From contig CM020511.1 in the NCBI GenBank assembly GCA_009823395.1, positions 10,804,501 through 10,868,500 of the forward strand: DNA of 64,000 nt, in the 5' to 3' direction. The notes under the pieces are model-generated. The model did not search any database. It was not told the DNA's origin and saw nothing but the letters and a program-made list of their open reading frames with translations. The position numbers and the translations under genes are program-made. Origin of the DNA: Thamnaconus septentrionalis. Taxonomy: Eukaryota > Chordata > Actinopteri > Tetraodontiformes > Monacanthidae. Positions 48,459-60,462 of the stretch are shown one piece after another. The number at the start of each line of letters is the position of its first letter. The first letter of the stretch is position 1.

Positions 48459-49056
48459 AGCCGCGTTCAGACTGCCAGCCAAAATCCAATTTTTTTTAGC
48501 CCATCCAGATTGAAACCGGATGGCTCTTTTGTAGTCTGAACAGTCACAAATCACGTGAAATCCCATTTTTGCAAGACGGATTGAAAACAGCTTCGGGAGG
48601 CGGTTTCCAATGGCATTTGGACAGATGCGTCTCAGCCTGAACAGCTCCAAACACACCGATCGGTTTCGACCGTCCGTGACGTCACTCTCGACCCAATGCG
48701 CCAGACCAGAGAGCACCATTGGAGGTGTGGAGCTGTAACGTAATGGAGCGGACAGAAGAAGTAGAAAACAGCCGTCCCTGGACAGAGGAGGAAACTCACT
48801 GGCTCATCAGTCTGTGGGGAGATACAGTAGCTCCATCCAAGCCAAGCTCCAGGACATGTATGGCAACAAGTGCCGCTGTCGCAATCATATGACGTCACAC
48901 GCGACACGCTACGCTGGAGGACGCCTTCGCTCCGGCTTCGTTGCAACAGCAACCTGTCAGATGAGTCAATAATGTGGCCCAGTCTGAACAGAGCCAGATC
49001 GGATTTGAGAAGGAATCTGATTTGGATCAGATTCGCCTGCAGTCTGAATGCAGCCT
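48459..49056 (+). mobile_element. PIF/Harbinger-type DNA transposon remnant
   Basis: The ends AAGCCGCGTTCAGACTGC and, reverse-complemented, AGGCTGCATTCAGACTGC match at 15 of 18 positions as terminal inverted repeats; the sub-terminal parts (ATCCAATTTTTTTTAGCCCA versus CAAATCAGATTCC) are also loosely symmetric. The interior holds a broken Myb/SANT-like ORF from 48743. No transposase (DDE) sequence is present, so it is non-autonomous. No clear target-site duplication was identified. Confidence 0.7.
48743..48960 (+). pseudogene. Myb/SANT-like protein remnant inside the Harbinger element
   Basis: From ATG 48743: MERTEEVENSRPWTEEETHW then LISLWGD. After a one-base frameshift near 48815 the adjacent frame continues SSIQAKLQDMYGNKCRCRNH. 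Together this follows the W-TxEE-xxL-xxWGD-xxIQxKL-xxxxxN pattern of the Myb-like DNA-binding protein encoded by autonomous PIF/Harbinger transposons and related MSANTD genes. It is broken by the frameshift and truncated before the rest of the gene. Confidence 0.65.
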
Positions 49057-49390
49057 AGGGCAGCTCTCTCCCCTGCTGCTTGTCTAGTTGCTGGATGATG
49101 ATAATGGCAACTATCACCGTTATGGACAATAAGAAGGCTGTCGGACGATTAAAACACGGGCTGTTCAGCGATCAACGGGGGCGAACGCCAGAGCAAAATA
49201 AAGACAATCGTAGGAGAGCTGATGCTGAAGTCTGGTCGCAGTCGCCGAGGCTCGACAAAACTAGGACGGTGGGCAAAGTCAAAGAACAAAGAGCTGCTAG
49301 CCCAATAGAAGCATAGGATGACGGAGTCGACACCAGCAGAGAGTGCACAAGCAGAAATATTAACAAAACACTCTCGCCTCGTCTAAGCGT

Positions 49391-49391
<1 letters not shown>

Positions 49392-49470
<79 letters not shown>
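49392..49470. repeat. (CA)39 microsatellite
   Basis: Uninterrupted AC dinucleotides; a (GT)15 run follows at 49558-49587 and (CTGT)9 at 49976-50011. Confidence 0.97.
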
Positions 49471-49471
<1 letters not shown>

Positions 49472-49555
49472 CACTTATCATCCAAATACGACTCAGCCAG
49501 CCGTCCAGACACATAGATATTATTTGTCAACTTAGCGGGGTTGGGGTTGGGGTCG

Positions 49556-49586
<31 letters not shown>

Positions 49587-49971
49587 ACTCTGCATTGTTT
49601 AGCTGTGCACAGGTCAACGTCACCGCCTCGGCAGCAGAAATACGTTCGGTCACGTTAAGAGGGAGGATAGACAGACGGGAAAGGACGGAAGGAAGGAAGC
49701 TGGTGAGCGCAGTGTGGTAGAGGAAAAGGACAAACAGCGGTGTGAGAGGAGAGGATGGCTCAGGCTGAGGAAGAGTGGAAGGGAGGGAAGGGAGAGGAAG
49801 ACCCAGGGACAGAGCGACCGTGGCAAACGAGTGCAGACGTGCAACAGAGCGCAGCGTGTCATCTCGGAGAGACGGAACAAGAAAAAAACAGCGGAGCAGC
49901 GGGAATAAAAAGAACAAAAACCAAAGAGACGATATAGAGGAGGAAGAGGAGGAAGAGACAAGTGGGCTTTA

Positions 49972-50010
<39 letters not shown>

Positions 50011-51249
50011 GCCCATCCGAGCCGCACACCTCGACGACCGTGGGCGGAACACAGGAAGCTCTGGGACACGCGGGACGCCTCCAAGAGTCTGCCGGGGTTG
50101 AGCAGACACTCTGGGCTGCTGGGCTGCTTCCACTCGCCCAGACTCTCCCGCAATGAAGAGGAAGAAGCACCGGAGCCACTGGGAGACACTCTCCTTTTTA
50201 CCTGTCTGCTAATTGCAAAAGCCCAGGAGCAAACAGGAGACACCTCGAACCCGTTTCCATATTGGACAGGAATCGAAGCCTTTTGCTCGGAGCTTCATAT
50301 GCACTGAAGTTCAGCATCCAGCCTTCAAGGACACATGCAAACATGGCAAATTGAAAAATAGAACCCAGCTTTAGTTCATACAAGTCCAGAATTCCACCTG
50401 CAACCAAACCCTGCAAGGTTTTATCAGATTTTTTTTCTACCTTTTTCCTAATTTGACCTCTACTAATGGTCCTTTCAATTTGTTTTTTTCCCTTTGTCCT
50501 GCCAAGACAGATTTAACCGAGTTTGTCAGCGAGACACTTATTACCGACGGTCTTTAGCCACAGTCTATAAAATCAGCCGGGTTTGTGGCCGCCGCCGACT
50601 GATCGATGGCTCCATGTTGCAAATACTTCCCGAGCGCTGATCCGCCCGGCGCTGACAGAAACCACTCGACGTGTTCCGCGAACAGCATCTGGGAGAGTGA
50701 ACGGGTGCAGCGATGATCAACGGCGTCATCCGCCCAGTCAGGACAAAAAAACCAAGAGTTCAACCGCAAAACAGCTCCAAAAAAAAATAAAAAAACAAAC
50801 TTAATAAGGAGGAAATGAAAGCTCTGCAAAGACAAATGGCCTCCTCCTCTGCTGTGTAATTGCACTCTGTCTGTTTGTAATAAGTTTAATCTGCTCCACT
50901 TTTTTTTAATCTCTGCCCACAAATCATAGCTGGTTTCCATTTTGGAAAAAAAAAAAAGAGGCTCCTCAACAACAACAGCAGCATATGCCAGTGTGGCATT
51001 TTTCTTCTGCTATGACTCACTGTCTCTCAGCTAAGATGGACCGAGTCTCCCTCTCTCTCTATTTCAGTCCCTCTCTCCTCTCTCATCCCTTTTTTCTTTC
51101 GCCCTCCACTCTTTCAGTGGTGTCATTTTTAATCTGGGCCTCCTTCTCTTTCTTTTTTTTCCCTCTTTCCTCCACAATTTATTGCCCTCCTCTTCCTCCG
51201 TCTCTTTCGGCCTCCTCTCGGTTATTCCACCTCCATTTTTTTTGGCTCC

Positions 51250-51255
<6 letters not shown>

Positions 51256-51330
<75 letters not shown>
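51256..51330. repeat. Compound (AT)13-(AC)24 microsatellite
   Basis: TA dinucleotides switching to CA with no unique bases between. Confidence 0.97.
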
Positions 51331-51333
<3 letters not shown>

Positions 51334-51798
51334 TTGTCACCAGCTCTCCCCGCCCGCCGTCTCCCACCTCCTCTCCCGTCTCCTACCTTCCCTCCCACTC
51401 CTTCCTTCTCTCCCACACCCTCCGACTCTCAGATGAAGGGGTGTAAACACGTCTTCCACATGCGGTTTCATTGTGCCGAGCCAGCAGAGCAAAACAACCA
51501 CGCTTAAGTTGCTCAATAGGGTTTTTTTTTTTTCTCGCCAGATGACGTGCGCCTCCTCCCTCCCTCCTCCTCCTCCTCTTCCTCCTCCACCCAGCAGCCC
51601 CCCGCCCCCGACCACCGCCGCCGCCCCCTTCGGGTTGAGATGCTTAACAACCATGAAGCAATGCCTGGCAGGCAGGATTAGGCAAGAGAGAAAGACGGAG
51701 ACAGAAAAGAGAGGAAGGAAGAGGAAAAGAGACCGAAAAAAAGATAAAGACGGTGAAAGTGAGACAGGGATAAAGAGACGCGGGAGACTGGGGGAAAG

Positions 51799-51848
<50 letters not shown>

Positions 51849-52047
51849 GGGTCGGGGGGGGCAGAAGGGCAAAGGGTGGAGGGGGAGAAAGCGAGCCGTG
51901 CATGTGTGCGAGGTGAAAAAGGGGAAATAAAGGAAAATATGTGCAAGTAAAAAAAAAAAAAAAAAAAAAAAACTCGAACACTTGGCTGTGACCGCAGGCT
52001 GAACTTCAGTGCAGTGCTGAGCAACAGCTGCTGACAACAGAGAAGTG

Positions 52048-52049
<2 letters not shown>

Positions 52050-52146
<97 letters not shown>

Positions 52147-52233
52147 AAGTTACATAAAAGGGAAGAGGCAAGGTGCAACGGAGTGAGTGAGTGAGTGAGT
52201 GAGTGAGTGAGTGAGTGAGTGAGTGAGTGAGTG
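52050..52233. repeat. (AT)47 and (GAGT)13 repeats
   Basis: TA dinucleotides at 52050-52143, 37 bp of unique sequence, then GAGT tetranucleotides at 52181-52233. Confidence 0.97.
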
Positions 52234-53010
52234 AGGCGGAGGGCAGAGGGGCGGAGGGGCGGTCCCGAAGTGATGATGGCGGCCGTGTGGAAGATGGCGT
52301 GGACATTTTTAGTCTTTGCCGAGGGACCGGAGGAGATATAAATAGACCCGGAGGGAAGGAAGGGGGGGAGGGGTGGGGAGACTGAAGGGGGTCAAAGGGA
52401 GGGAAGGATACTCGAGTATGCAGAGAGGCAACGTCTCCGGCAGGACGGCAGGGAAACGCCAAGCGATCTGGGCAAAGAGTAAAGCAGCAGTAAAGGCAGC
52501 AGCAGCAGCAGCGGCGGCAGCGGCAGCAGCAGCAGCAGCAGCAGTAAAGGCAGCAGCAGCCGGCTGCTCCCCTTAAAGTTGCACTGCTGCAGCGGTGCGG
52601 TGAAGAATTTCAATGGGCTGCTTTCTAGCACTGGGTGTCAGGCGTCGGATTCAACCTGCACTCGGCCATCGACCGCGGGAACGCAGTTCTCCCGACAGCC
52701 ACGCTTGGCGCCGTCACCGTCGTTTTTTCTGCAGTCGCAAACTGCGGAGCGCCAAGGACGACTGGTAAAAAGTGTCTGTTCTGTCAAAGTGTTGCAGTGC
52801 GCGGTTGGGGATTTTTTTTTTTTTTGTCGCGAGAAGTTGATGTTGACTCTTTAAATGTCAAAGCTGCCTGCAGGATGTGACTGTATTTTCTTTGCAAAGG
52901 TGGGTGTAATAAATAATAGTAATGAAGCCTGACATCGTGAAAGTGACCGCTATTAGCGAGCTTCCATAGAATGCCAAATGGTAAAATTACGGCAACTTTT
53001 GATAATTTGA

Positions 53011-53272
53011 TGAGAGGGCGACACGGTGGTGCAGTGGTTAGCGCTGTCAGCCTCACAATGAGAAGGTTGTTGGTTCGATTCCCAGCCTGGAGCCTTTCTG
53101 CGTGGAGTTTCTGCGTGGGTTCTGTCCTTGTCCGTAGGTGTGCGTGTGAGAGCAAACGGTAGTTTGTCTTTATATGTGGCCCTGAGATGAACTGGTGACT
53201 TGTCCAGGGTGTCAGAGGCTCCAGCAGACCTCCGCAACCCTGAGTGCAAGCAGATATTGAGGATGGATGGAT
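53011..53272 (+). mobile_element. tRNA-derived SINE-like repeat (degenerate)
   Basis: CACGGTGGTGCAGTGGTTAG contains a Pol III box A-like element and GGTTCGATTCC at about 53074 is an exact box B. The body continues with CCTTTCTGCGTGGAGTTTCT and the terminus with CCAGGGTGTCAGAGG and GATGGATGGAT. This is the common fish repeat 'cggcacggtggtgcagtggttagc ... ggataagcggttacagaaaatggatgg' with internal deletions. No true tRNA cloverleaf can be formed. Confidence 0.7.
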
Positions 53273-54361
53273 TTGATGAGAATAGAGAATTTATGTCAAG
53301 TGTAGTCGTGACAAAGACGCAAAGCTAAAGGAAATGAAAACTTGCTGAGCAACTGAGAAAAGAGGATTTCAGGAAATGCTGTCGGGAAATTGGGTGGGTG
53401 AGTCGAGGCAGCAGACAGAGGAATACAAAGATACAAAACTAACATTGTCCTCATGGTGTTCATGCTGCCTGCCTCCACCTGGTCTTCTCTGTCAGAAGAC
53501 TTTTAATTTCATGCCATGCACTCACTCACTTTTAGCAGCTTTACAATACTTTGTGATTCTTGGGAGGAAAAATTACGAGTGGCAGTTTTCCAACAGATTG
53601 GCTGTTGTCCTGTATTATTCTTCAGTGCTAGTGTGTGTGTGTGTGTGTGTGTGTTTGTGCGTGTGTGCGCTAGGGTGTTGGAGCTACAGGCTGTGAACAT
53701 GAGTCTGTCACTCAAGTTCCGGACTTCACAGCCAACAAACTAACACCGCAAGTTGTCAAATGTGTAATTCCAGAAAGTTTTACTTTGGTCTGCGCTTCAG
53801 ACCAACTGATTCAATCTCGTGGTTCTTTTTGGGAAAATAACCGCATGCCGCACTTCTGCCAGCGCCCGGGCGGCCTCGACGCGCCAGTCGAGCCAACGGG
53901 AGGAAAAACGTCGATTTCGACGATGATGCTTGAAGAGGCTTCAACTCATCTTCTGGGCTTATTTCTTTTTATGAAAACTTCATGCAATTCACTTTCTAGT
54001 GTTGACGCAACAACACAGACTTGACGCCTCCTTCCTTCTCCTCTTCCCCTCTCATCGCCTTTGTTCTCCAATCCCGTCATATCTTTCATGTCTTCACCCT
54101 CTCACAGTCGTTCCTCCCACCCACACCGCCCTCCTCCTCCTCCTCCTCCTCCTCCTCCTCCTCCTCCTCTCGTCTCTTCCTCTCTGCAGAAGCGCCACTC
54201 GGGGAGTTCAGCTCACGGCGAATGTTGCCAGAAATGAAAAAGAGAGATTCCTGACTCGACAAGGCAAAAGAAGAAAAAACTCTTTTTGGGGTGTAGGAGG
54301 GGGGCAGCACAAAGACTGAGACTTAGCGGCAGATATCAACAACTTAGCAAACACCTACGCA

Positions 54362-54402
<41 letters not shown>

Positions 54403-56065
54403 TAGAGTGATGCTTCAGAGCTTATTGAGCTTGCGGTGGTGCCTCTGCTTTTTTTCTTTTCACACGTCAGGTCAGGATCACAGAGACTCGCGGTGCTGAA
54501 AACGACCGTGTTTTTCTTTTTTTTCCCCCTGCAAAAAATCCGAATTTCACCAGGTAGGATCTTTGATTTTTTTGTCAAAAGATTTTTTTTTTTTTTTTTA
54601 AATACAGATTTGGACCAGTGCCATTCACCGCAGCATGGAGCCGCAATCCAATTCACTCGCTGGGCTTCTGCAGACAAAAAACAGCTGAGAGGGCATGTTG
54701 GTCTTTCTGAACGCGAGCACGCACACAGAATTCAATCCATCGTGGAGAGTGAGGTTCAGTGGAGGAGCTCTGAACTCCTCCTAATGAGGCCGGGAGAAAC
54801 GACCGGAGAAACGGCCGGAGAAAGTCATCGCAACGACAAACGACGCATCGGTTTTTCCACAAATGAGGTTTTGAGGGACGGTGTCGGGCCCGAGATTCCC
54901 GTCGCGGCGCTGGCGGCGTTGGCACGCTTGTGGCGGGGCACTTTTATGTATTCTAACCTGGTGGGGACCTGGGTGTAGGTGATCTGCTGGGTTAATCTGA
55001 CTGACAGATGGGAACAGGCTTTGGCTGAGTGGGGGCTCTGTACAGTGATGGCGCTGGGACGGCAACCGGGGCCCCGCCAAAGCCGGATGCTGCGAGTATG
55101 ACCTATATTAATAATTCACACGCAGGAGCGCCGTGTTGCATGTGGACGGTGAGGGGGTTGGGGGGGGTTGCTAATCGTCGTTAGCAACGTTAGCCGCAAG
55201 CTGCGCTAGCCGGTGAGCAGGAGGATGAGGTTGACGATGAGGACAATGGAACGAGGAATTCTACTCCAAATTCCGGGCGTCTGAAAATAAAATTTGAACA
55301 TTTTTAAAAGTGTAAATGGGGGGGCGGGGGGGACTCTATGTGTGTGTCCACGCGTGCTTGGACTTTTAAACTGCGGCCGTGCTCCACACAAACGGCCACT
55401 AAAAACCCGAGTCAAACGCTTCGCTTGGCCCACTTGACGCAACTCTGCCTTTAGCTTTCTCTTATTCCACGTCGATAATTTCCATGACAACTAGTCTCTG
55501 ACCACCGACTGGATATTTTCACACGACTTAAAGGTTAAAAGCATGAAAAATGCAGAATGGCTTCGCTTTCACTCTGGCAGCGGAAATGCCAAAATATCAA
55601 GGCAGCGTTCAAGCTAAAAGACAGAAAAGAAGATTTATATAATTGCACAGACGAACGACTCCCACTTTTGCCGTTTTTCTAACAAAAAAAAATAAAATAA
55701 AAAATCTCTGATAGATGCACGGCAGCACAGGTCTGCAGCAGCGGTGATTTTGCATACGAGACGTCCGACTCATTTGGTCCAGGCTTCATAACCAAGTTAG
55801 CGACACAATGCAGCTGCCAAACACTTTGCATAACAAGTCTCTGTTGCATCTGACGAGGGGAGCTGCATGCGTGTGTTATGATTGGGGGCGGGGGAGTTGG
55901 TCCAGACCAGACAGCCTCCATCTCCCTCTGACCCTGTGTGTGTGTGCGTGTGTGTGTGTGAGAGAGAGAGAGAGAGTCCCCTCTACCCAGCCAGACAATA
56001 GAGCAGGCCCTATGCCTGATTGGGGTCAGCTGGTGGCTGCCAGGGGGACAGGGGGGAGGATGTAG

Positions 56066-56110
<45 letters not shown>

Positions 56111-56492
56111 GTGTGTGAGGGTGGGGGTGGTAGGTATCAGACGCTGCTGCTGCTGTCTGACTTGCGTGTCTGGATGTGAAGAGAGGAGAGGAGGAGAGGA
56201 GAGAAAAAAACAGAAGCGCCGATCAGACGGCCGTCTGAATCACTTGCAAAGTGCAGGAGTGGTGATGAAGAGGAAGAGGAGGAGGAGGAGGAGGAAGAGG
56301 AGGACAAGGAGATGATGTGGGCAACCGGGCCTCTTCTTGTTGTTTTGTTTGTTTGTTTGTTTTTGACTCCCACACACATCTTTTACTACTTGACTTCAGG
56401 CTGGTGGAGGTTAAACTGGGTTAAAATGTTAAAAAAAACAAAAAAACAACTACAACAACTAATAAAATACCCAACAGACATTACTTACTCAC

Positions 56493-56590
56493 CTACAGAA
56501 CGCTCGCTGACGGAAATCTGGCGCTTTGCAACGTCCGCATACACCCATCTGGGTCACGTCAATTACCCCGCTTTCCAACACATATTTATA
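56493..56590 (-). promoter_or_regulatory. TATA box, CRE-like site and splice donor: candidate alternative first exon
   Basis: On the minus strand TATAAATA lies at 56590-56583, TGACGTGA (CRE-like) at 56561-56554 where initiation would be expected, ATG at 56548, and a textbook donor CTGTAG|GTGAGTAAG after 56493. The 18 codons from that ATG read MGVCGRCKAPDFRQRAFC and end with two bases left over. Direct splicing to the transmembrane exon at 38206 would give a stop at once (AGC TGA), so it would have to be untranslated or join another exon. Motif-based inference only. Confidence 0.3.
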
Positions 56591-57048
56591 GCGCCGGGAG
56601 TTGCACTCGCGGCCGCAGAAGAATGCGGCCCAGGCCAACGAGCCCGGATTGTTTTTCCATACGAAATGGAGGCAACTCAATTGTTTATCTTCTTTTTTTT
56701 GCCCTCCTCGGCTCCTCTTTGCTCCTCTGGTGTAATCCTCGCAATTTCCTGTGATAAGGTCAAACCCAGAGCAGGGGGGGCCCCCGTTATGTACAGCTGG
56801 CACGTGGCCGCAGATCTACAACCCCACCCTCCGCTCCACTTCAGGGAGAGGAGGGCAGGGAGACGGCGCTGGCGTTCAGGCCCGAGGTGGCGCAGGAGGA
56901 AGTGTTTGCGTCAAGACGACTCCTTGCGTGGAGGTTTGTGTGGAAGCGGCGGTTGAGCTGGGAAGCGGGATTTGCGCGCGTCGCGTTTGAGGAAAAAGAA
57001 AATACATCTCGACTTTAAAGAGCACAACTTTTGTCGGGAATTTTTCCT

Positions 57049-57544
57049 TCGAGCGATACATTTTAAATATACATTGGCGCAAAGTAACTCAGAAAACGCT
57101 GCCTTGGCAGAGAAGTGGAAGAAAAGCAGTGTTTTCTCAAAATATGTGGTGAAAGTTGCTTCTGTTTTGCAAAGTTAGTCTATCAATTAAATAAATTAAT
57201 CACAGATATCCAAGCTTGCTGCTTATCAGTTTTGTAATCAGCCCGGATAAAAATTTAAACAAGCCTCAACGTAAATACAGTACATCGAGCGATACATTTT
57301 AAATATACATCGGCGCAAAGTACTCAGAAAACGCTGCCTTGGCAGAGCCGTGAAAGAAAAGCAGAATTTTCTCCAAACAAAATGCGGTGGAAGCTGCTTC
57401 TAACTGTACTTATAAGCTACCGGTAATTGCTTGGCAAAGTTAGACTATCAAGTGCATATATTAATCACAGTTATCCAAGCTCTCTTCCAGTCAGTTTTGT
57501 AATCGGCCCTGATAAAAAATTAAACAAGCTTCAACATAAATACA
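57049..57544. repeat. Tandem direct duplication, two units of about 240-260 bp
   Basis: Unit 1 (57049-57284) and unit 2 (57285-57544) both run TCGAGCGATACATTTTAAAT, CGCTGCCTTGGCAGAG, AATCACAGATATCCAAGCT (unit 2 has AGTTATCC), CAGTTTTGTAATC and ATAAATACA in the same order. Unit 2 has about 25 extra bases in the middle. No coding sense; a local segmental duplication with moderate divergence. Confidence 0.85.
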
Positions 57545-58627
57545 AGGTCCATTCAGAACTTTCTCCTTATATTCAGTGCCAGGGCTTTCAATCTTTGAAT
57601 ATTAAAGTCTGTTGATTAGGGTTGTCGGCGCTATCGCAGCGCTAACTTCGAGATAAAAGGTTCAGGGTTCAAAATCGTTAATTTAACACGACGGCAAAAA
57701 TGAAAACCTGATCAAATCAATGACGCACAGCTGTGAGATTCTTCACTTTTTTCTCCTTTTGCTGAAAACTTCCTCCCAGTCGGTCAGACTGCGGCTACCT
57801 GGACACTTCCAGTCAAACACAAGTGATTCCGCTTCTTTTTTCCCCCCCGACTGCTTTCTGTCACCACCCACACGCTGGTGACAAGGGGTGGGGGGTGGGG
57901 GGGACTTTAACATGTAAGCCCCCGACCCTTTTTTTTCCCCAAAATCCAGGCAAAATCCTCCAAGCCACTTGAAGAGACGTGTCATTATTTCCCCGTCTGG
58001 GTGTTCCAACACACACAAACAAACGGATTACCCCGAAAAATCCGACAAACGGCGGTGGCCGCGCAGCATCCCTGCTACATTCCCGTTTTGTCCCTCCCCG
58101 CTCCGATATTTTTTTTTCGACGTTTTTTGCGACGTTCAAAGCCGTAATCGCTGCTTTGTTTTGAAAGTCGGGCAAGGAGGCGGCAAACGCGCCGGCGGCC
58201 GCGTCGTCCCACTGAACACTGAGGGGAAGGGCGGCTTGAAAAAAAACTAAAACAGAAAAACAAAAGACAGGGCATAGTGTGTTTGTGCGGCGTTTGGCAA
58301 AATGTGATTGACTGTTATGCGTCTGCAGAGCCGCAGTCATGGGATCAGCAGCAGCAGACGACAGTGGGGCTGATTCATTCACTCGCCGCCGCCTTTCGCA
58401 TCTCAGACGGTCCGACTGTGTGTAAATAAATGTTGACTGAGACGGCAGACTACTAACAACCCCCTCCCGCCGCTGCACACACACACACACACACACACAC
58501 GCAAGCAAGCAAGCAGGCAGGCACGCACGCACGCACACAATTGACGGATGGCCTGTCTTCAGACTACAAATCTGCCCCCCCGGTCCCAAGGGCATTTTGG
58601 GAACTGAAGGAGGAGGTCTGGTGCGTA

Positions 58628-58676
<49 letters not shown>

Positions 58677-59083
58677 TGGGGTGGGGTGGGGGTGGGGTTG
58701 CAGAATCGAGACACAAAGAGAGCCCCAGCAGTCGGTGACGAGGGGTTGTGAATGCTTCCTGGGTTTGCAGCGCTGACAGGGGGAAGGTGCTGCGAGGAGA
58801 GAGCCACAGGCCCGGTGGTGGAAGGACTGCAGGCCTTCACGCTGCTTCAGCCGCCGCATGAACTTGACCCCCCTCACTCTCACTCTCCCCTGCCGCCCCA
58901 CAGGATGAGCCGCAGTGAGTCACGGCGCTACCGGCTGGCGAGTTTTGTTGTTTTTTCGTTTTTTTTCACGGCGTCTGTTGCATCGCGTGTCAGTTTGATT
59001 CAAAAATAACACAATACTGCGATAAGATAAAACGCACATGCGCTGAAAGGTCAAGTTGGGTGGCGGGGTGGCAGTAGCTGCGT

Positions 59084-59330
59084 TTCCGTTAGCCCTAGAA
59101 TTGCGCAAAACCTGAATATCGCAATACAAAAAGTGGTAATGAAAACACCTAAACTTCGGAAAACCTCTCAAATATGGCTCAAAGGTTTTGACGCTCTCGC
59201 GAGGTGGTTTTTCTGACGTATCGATACGGAGGTATATCGCAAAAGTGACATGGAAACACTTGGGTCACGTGACCAGTTCACAAGTCAAAATGCCTCGTTA
59301 TGTTTGGACGGAGGAGGAGGAGACGGAACG
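59084..59330 (+). mobile_element. Dispersed MITE-like element, copy B
   Basis: Carries GCGTTTCCGTTAGCCCTAGA, AAACTTCGGAAAACCTCTCA, GAGGTGGTTTTTCTGACGTA and ATCGATACGGAGGTATATCG, matching copy A at 3960-4205 in inverse orientation. It ends near ATGCCTCGTTATGTTTGGAC, which starts a short frame MPRYVWTEEEETERT resembling the beginning of Harbinger Myb-like proteins. Confidence 0.6.
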
Positions 59331-60431
59331 AACGTCAGCCTGTTTTCCTCCCTCAATTCCTCCCAGCACATCAGCTTTGTGTTGCATCTAATCAGGCCCA
59401 GGTTTCGCACTGAGTGAGTATCAGTAAGTTAAGACACTATGTTGTCACTAATAGGTTAAAAAGTGTCATTTTATAATATTCTTGCGGCGTACCGTGGGAT
59501 TTTTTCAATGTAAAAAATGTGCCGTGGCTCAAAACAGGTTGAAAAACACTGGAGTGACGAACGTCCTCGTCTCTTGACATGCGATTGCCAGAATATTTCA
59601 TTATTAGTTATTGATTCCAGAGAAGTGCTTGGTCTCCATGGCCACCTCGAGGTGCAAACGCTTGTCTCAACAACGTGCTCCGTGAGCTCACATCATCACG
59701 TTCCGCTTTGTCGCAAAGTCACTGAGAACTAGACGTTAAAATGGGAGCTCAGCGGCCGACTTCGCGGAATATTTCATCCATCCATCTTTTTTGATTCTTT
59801 TTCAGTGCGACTACGAGTGCAAATCCCATTCAGCCGCCCGTCATTTGGAGTGTGCTTTTTCTCATTCGCGTTCGTTCAATGGCAGGTGTGTCAAATCAAT
59901 CGCTTATTTAAAGTCTTGCTTTGAGTTTGCCTTTGACTTGTTGCGGAAGCAGAAAGAGAAGAAAAAAAAGCTCAGTCTGGGAAAAAAAAAGAGTGACTGA
60001 TTCAGAAGAGAATGAAGAGCAAGCAGGTGGCAGTGAGGAGGTTAATGTTAATGAGGCAGTCGCAGGTGTTCTTGGTGGGGCAGGAAGGAGTTCTTGGTGG
60101 GGAATGAAAAGTAATGACAAGAAAATAAAAAAGTATTAGTGGAGCGTTTTTCCCTCTTTTCTTCTGGTGTGCTCGGCAGGATTGGGAGGGATAAAAAAAA
60201 AAAATCCACCACAATGAAATGGGCCCCATCTATAGGCTGCCCCGATTAAGTATAGTGTAAAGTAACATCTGAAGCTGCAAACTGCTCCTGAGACGAAGGA
60301 GGAAGTGGGAAACAAGTTTTCTCCTCCGCTCTGCCACCTTGGCTCCCGCTGGATGTGACATCACTCAGCAGACAGTCTGCACAGCCGTGGTGTCGCTCCA
60401 CCTGCACGCTTCTGCTCCGGAGGTGAGCAGT

Positions 60432-60462
<31 letters not shown>

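Noticed and set aside
53011..53110. Functional tRNA gene
   Set aside because: Box A and B promoter sequences are present but no acceptor stem or cloverleaf can be built; the flanks match a dispersed SINE-like repeat.
57861..58901. 346-residue minus-strand open frame
   Set aside because: It runs through (GT)n, (CA)n and homopolymer tracts and shows no domain; likely chance in GC-rich intronic DNA.
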